DNA of 5,770 nucleotides from an uncultured Lachnospiraceae bacterium (GTDB lineage Bacteria > Bacillota > Clostridia > Lachnospirales > Lachnospiraceae): the NCBI GenBank assembly GCA_947003375.1, contig CAMQOJ010000291.1, positions 1 to 5,770 of the forward strand, in the 5' to 3' direction. A program made the position numbers and the translations under genes. The notes beneath the pieces were generated by a model that saw only the letters and a list, made by a program, of their open reading frames with translations, did not search any database and was not told the origin of the DNA. Shown piece by piece: positions 5,647 to 5,770 of the stretch (position 1 is its first letter; each line of letters begins with the position of its first letter).

Positions 5647-5770
5647 TCAATGATTTCGGCCCTTGGCGCGCATTTTTATAACATGTCTGAGCGCATTTGT
5701 AATCGGCTTTTCCACAAAATTATAAATCAAAATGCCAACACATAATGCACTGAAAATAAACACAATATAG
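5647..5770 (-). CDS. C-terminal end of a membrane protein, probably acyltransferase-3 (OafA-like)
   Basis: Reading from the right edge on the minus strand gives 40 codons and a TGA at 5647-5649; the gene enters from outside the window. The peptide has a hydrophobic helix (YIVFIFSALCVGILIYNF) followed by VEKPITNALRHVIK and a basic tail. A last transmembrane helix ending in (I/V)EKP is the usual C-terminus of acyltransferase-3 / OafA-YrhL proteins, which O-acetylate cell-surface sugars. Because only the tail is visible, other polytopic membrane proteins cannot be excluded. It is convergent with the Rpn gene and AT-rich like it. Confidence 0.6.
   Translation of the reverse strand, partial: YIVFIFSALCVGILIYNFVEKPITNALRHVIKMRAKGRNH

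Noticed and set aside
5554..5745. Plus-strand frame of 63 codons after the Rpn gene
   Set aside because: It overlaps the acyltransferase-like C-terminus on the other strand, which is far more protein-like; no RBS or known domain.

Overview
The window looks like a chromosomal segment from a GC-rich member of the Clostridia (Bacillota), most likely Lachnospiraceae or a relative. This is inferred from strong AGGAGG-type ribosome binding sites, consensus sigma-A promoters, a response regulator / kinase / ABC cassette of a kind common in gut Clostridia, and an Rpn-type (PD-(D/E)XK) nuclease of a type often found there. Taxonomy cannot be fixed from the sequence alone.

Positions 320-4339 are one compact minus-strand operon. 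Read in the direction of transcription it holds an OmpR/PhoB-type response regulator, a HAMP-containing membrane histidine kinase, an ABC ATPase and an ABC-2-type permease. Regulator and kinase overlap by 4 bp (ATGA), and so do ATPase and permease. Between kinase and ATPase is a 62-bp gap. It carries a 9-bp perfect stem that contains the ATPase Shine-Dalgarno sequence and is followed at once by seven U residues. This is a plausible attenuator or RBS lock separating the sensing half from the transport half. The likely logic is that the kinase senses an envelope signal, the regulator controls this operon, and the ATPase/permease pair removes a toxic compound or acts on the membrane. The substrate is not identifiable.

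Positions 4340-4570 are an AT-rich divergent control region. The minus-strand promoter of the operon has a reasonable -10 but a poor -35, and T-rich direct repeats lie beside the -35 position. The plus-strand promoter is near consensus, and its -10 forms half of a 15-bp palindrome. It drives a 308-residue Rpn-family nuclease (4571-5497) whose base composition is clearly more AT-rich than the operon. Two in-frame internal ATGs near its 3' end could in principle give a short C-terminal product, as reported for enterobacterial Rpn genes.

The flanks hold two truncated genes. At the left edge (1-66, minus) is the start of an unidentified gene with a good RBS and a promoter with a perfect -10 at 148-176. 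At the right edge (5647-5770, minus) is the C-terminal end of a membrane protein that looks like an acyltransferase-3 (OafA-like) protein. The gaps at 67-319 and 5498-5646 contain no gene I can support, only the promoter and imperfect hairpins. No tRNA, rRNA, CRISPR array or insertion sequence ends were recognised.
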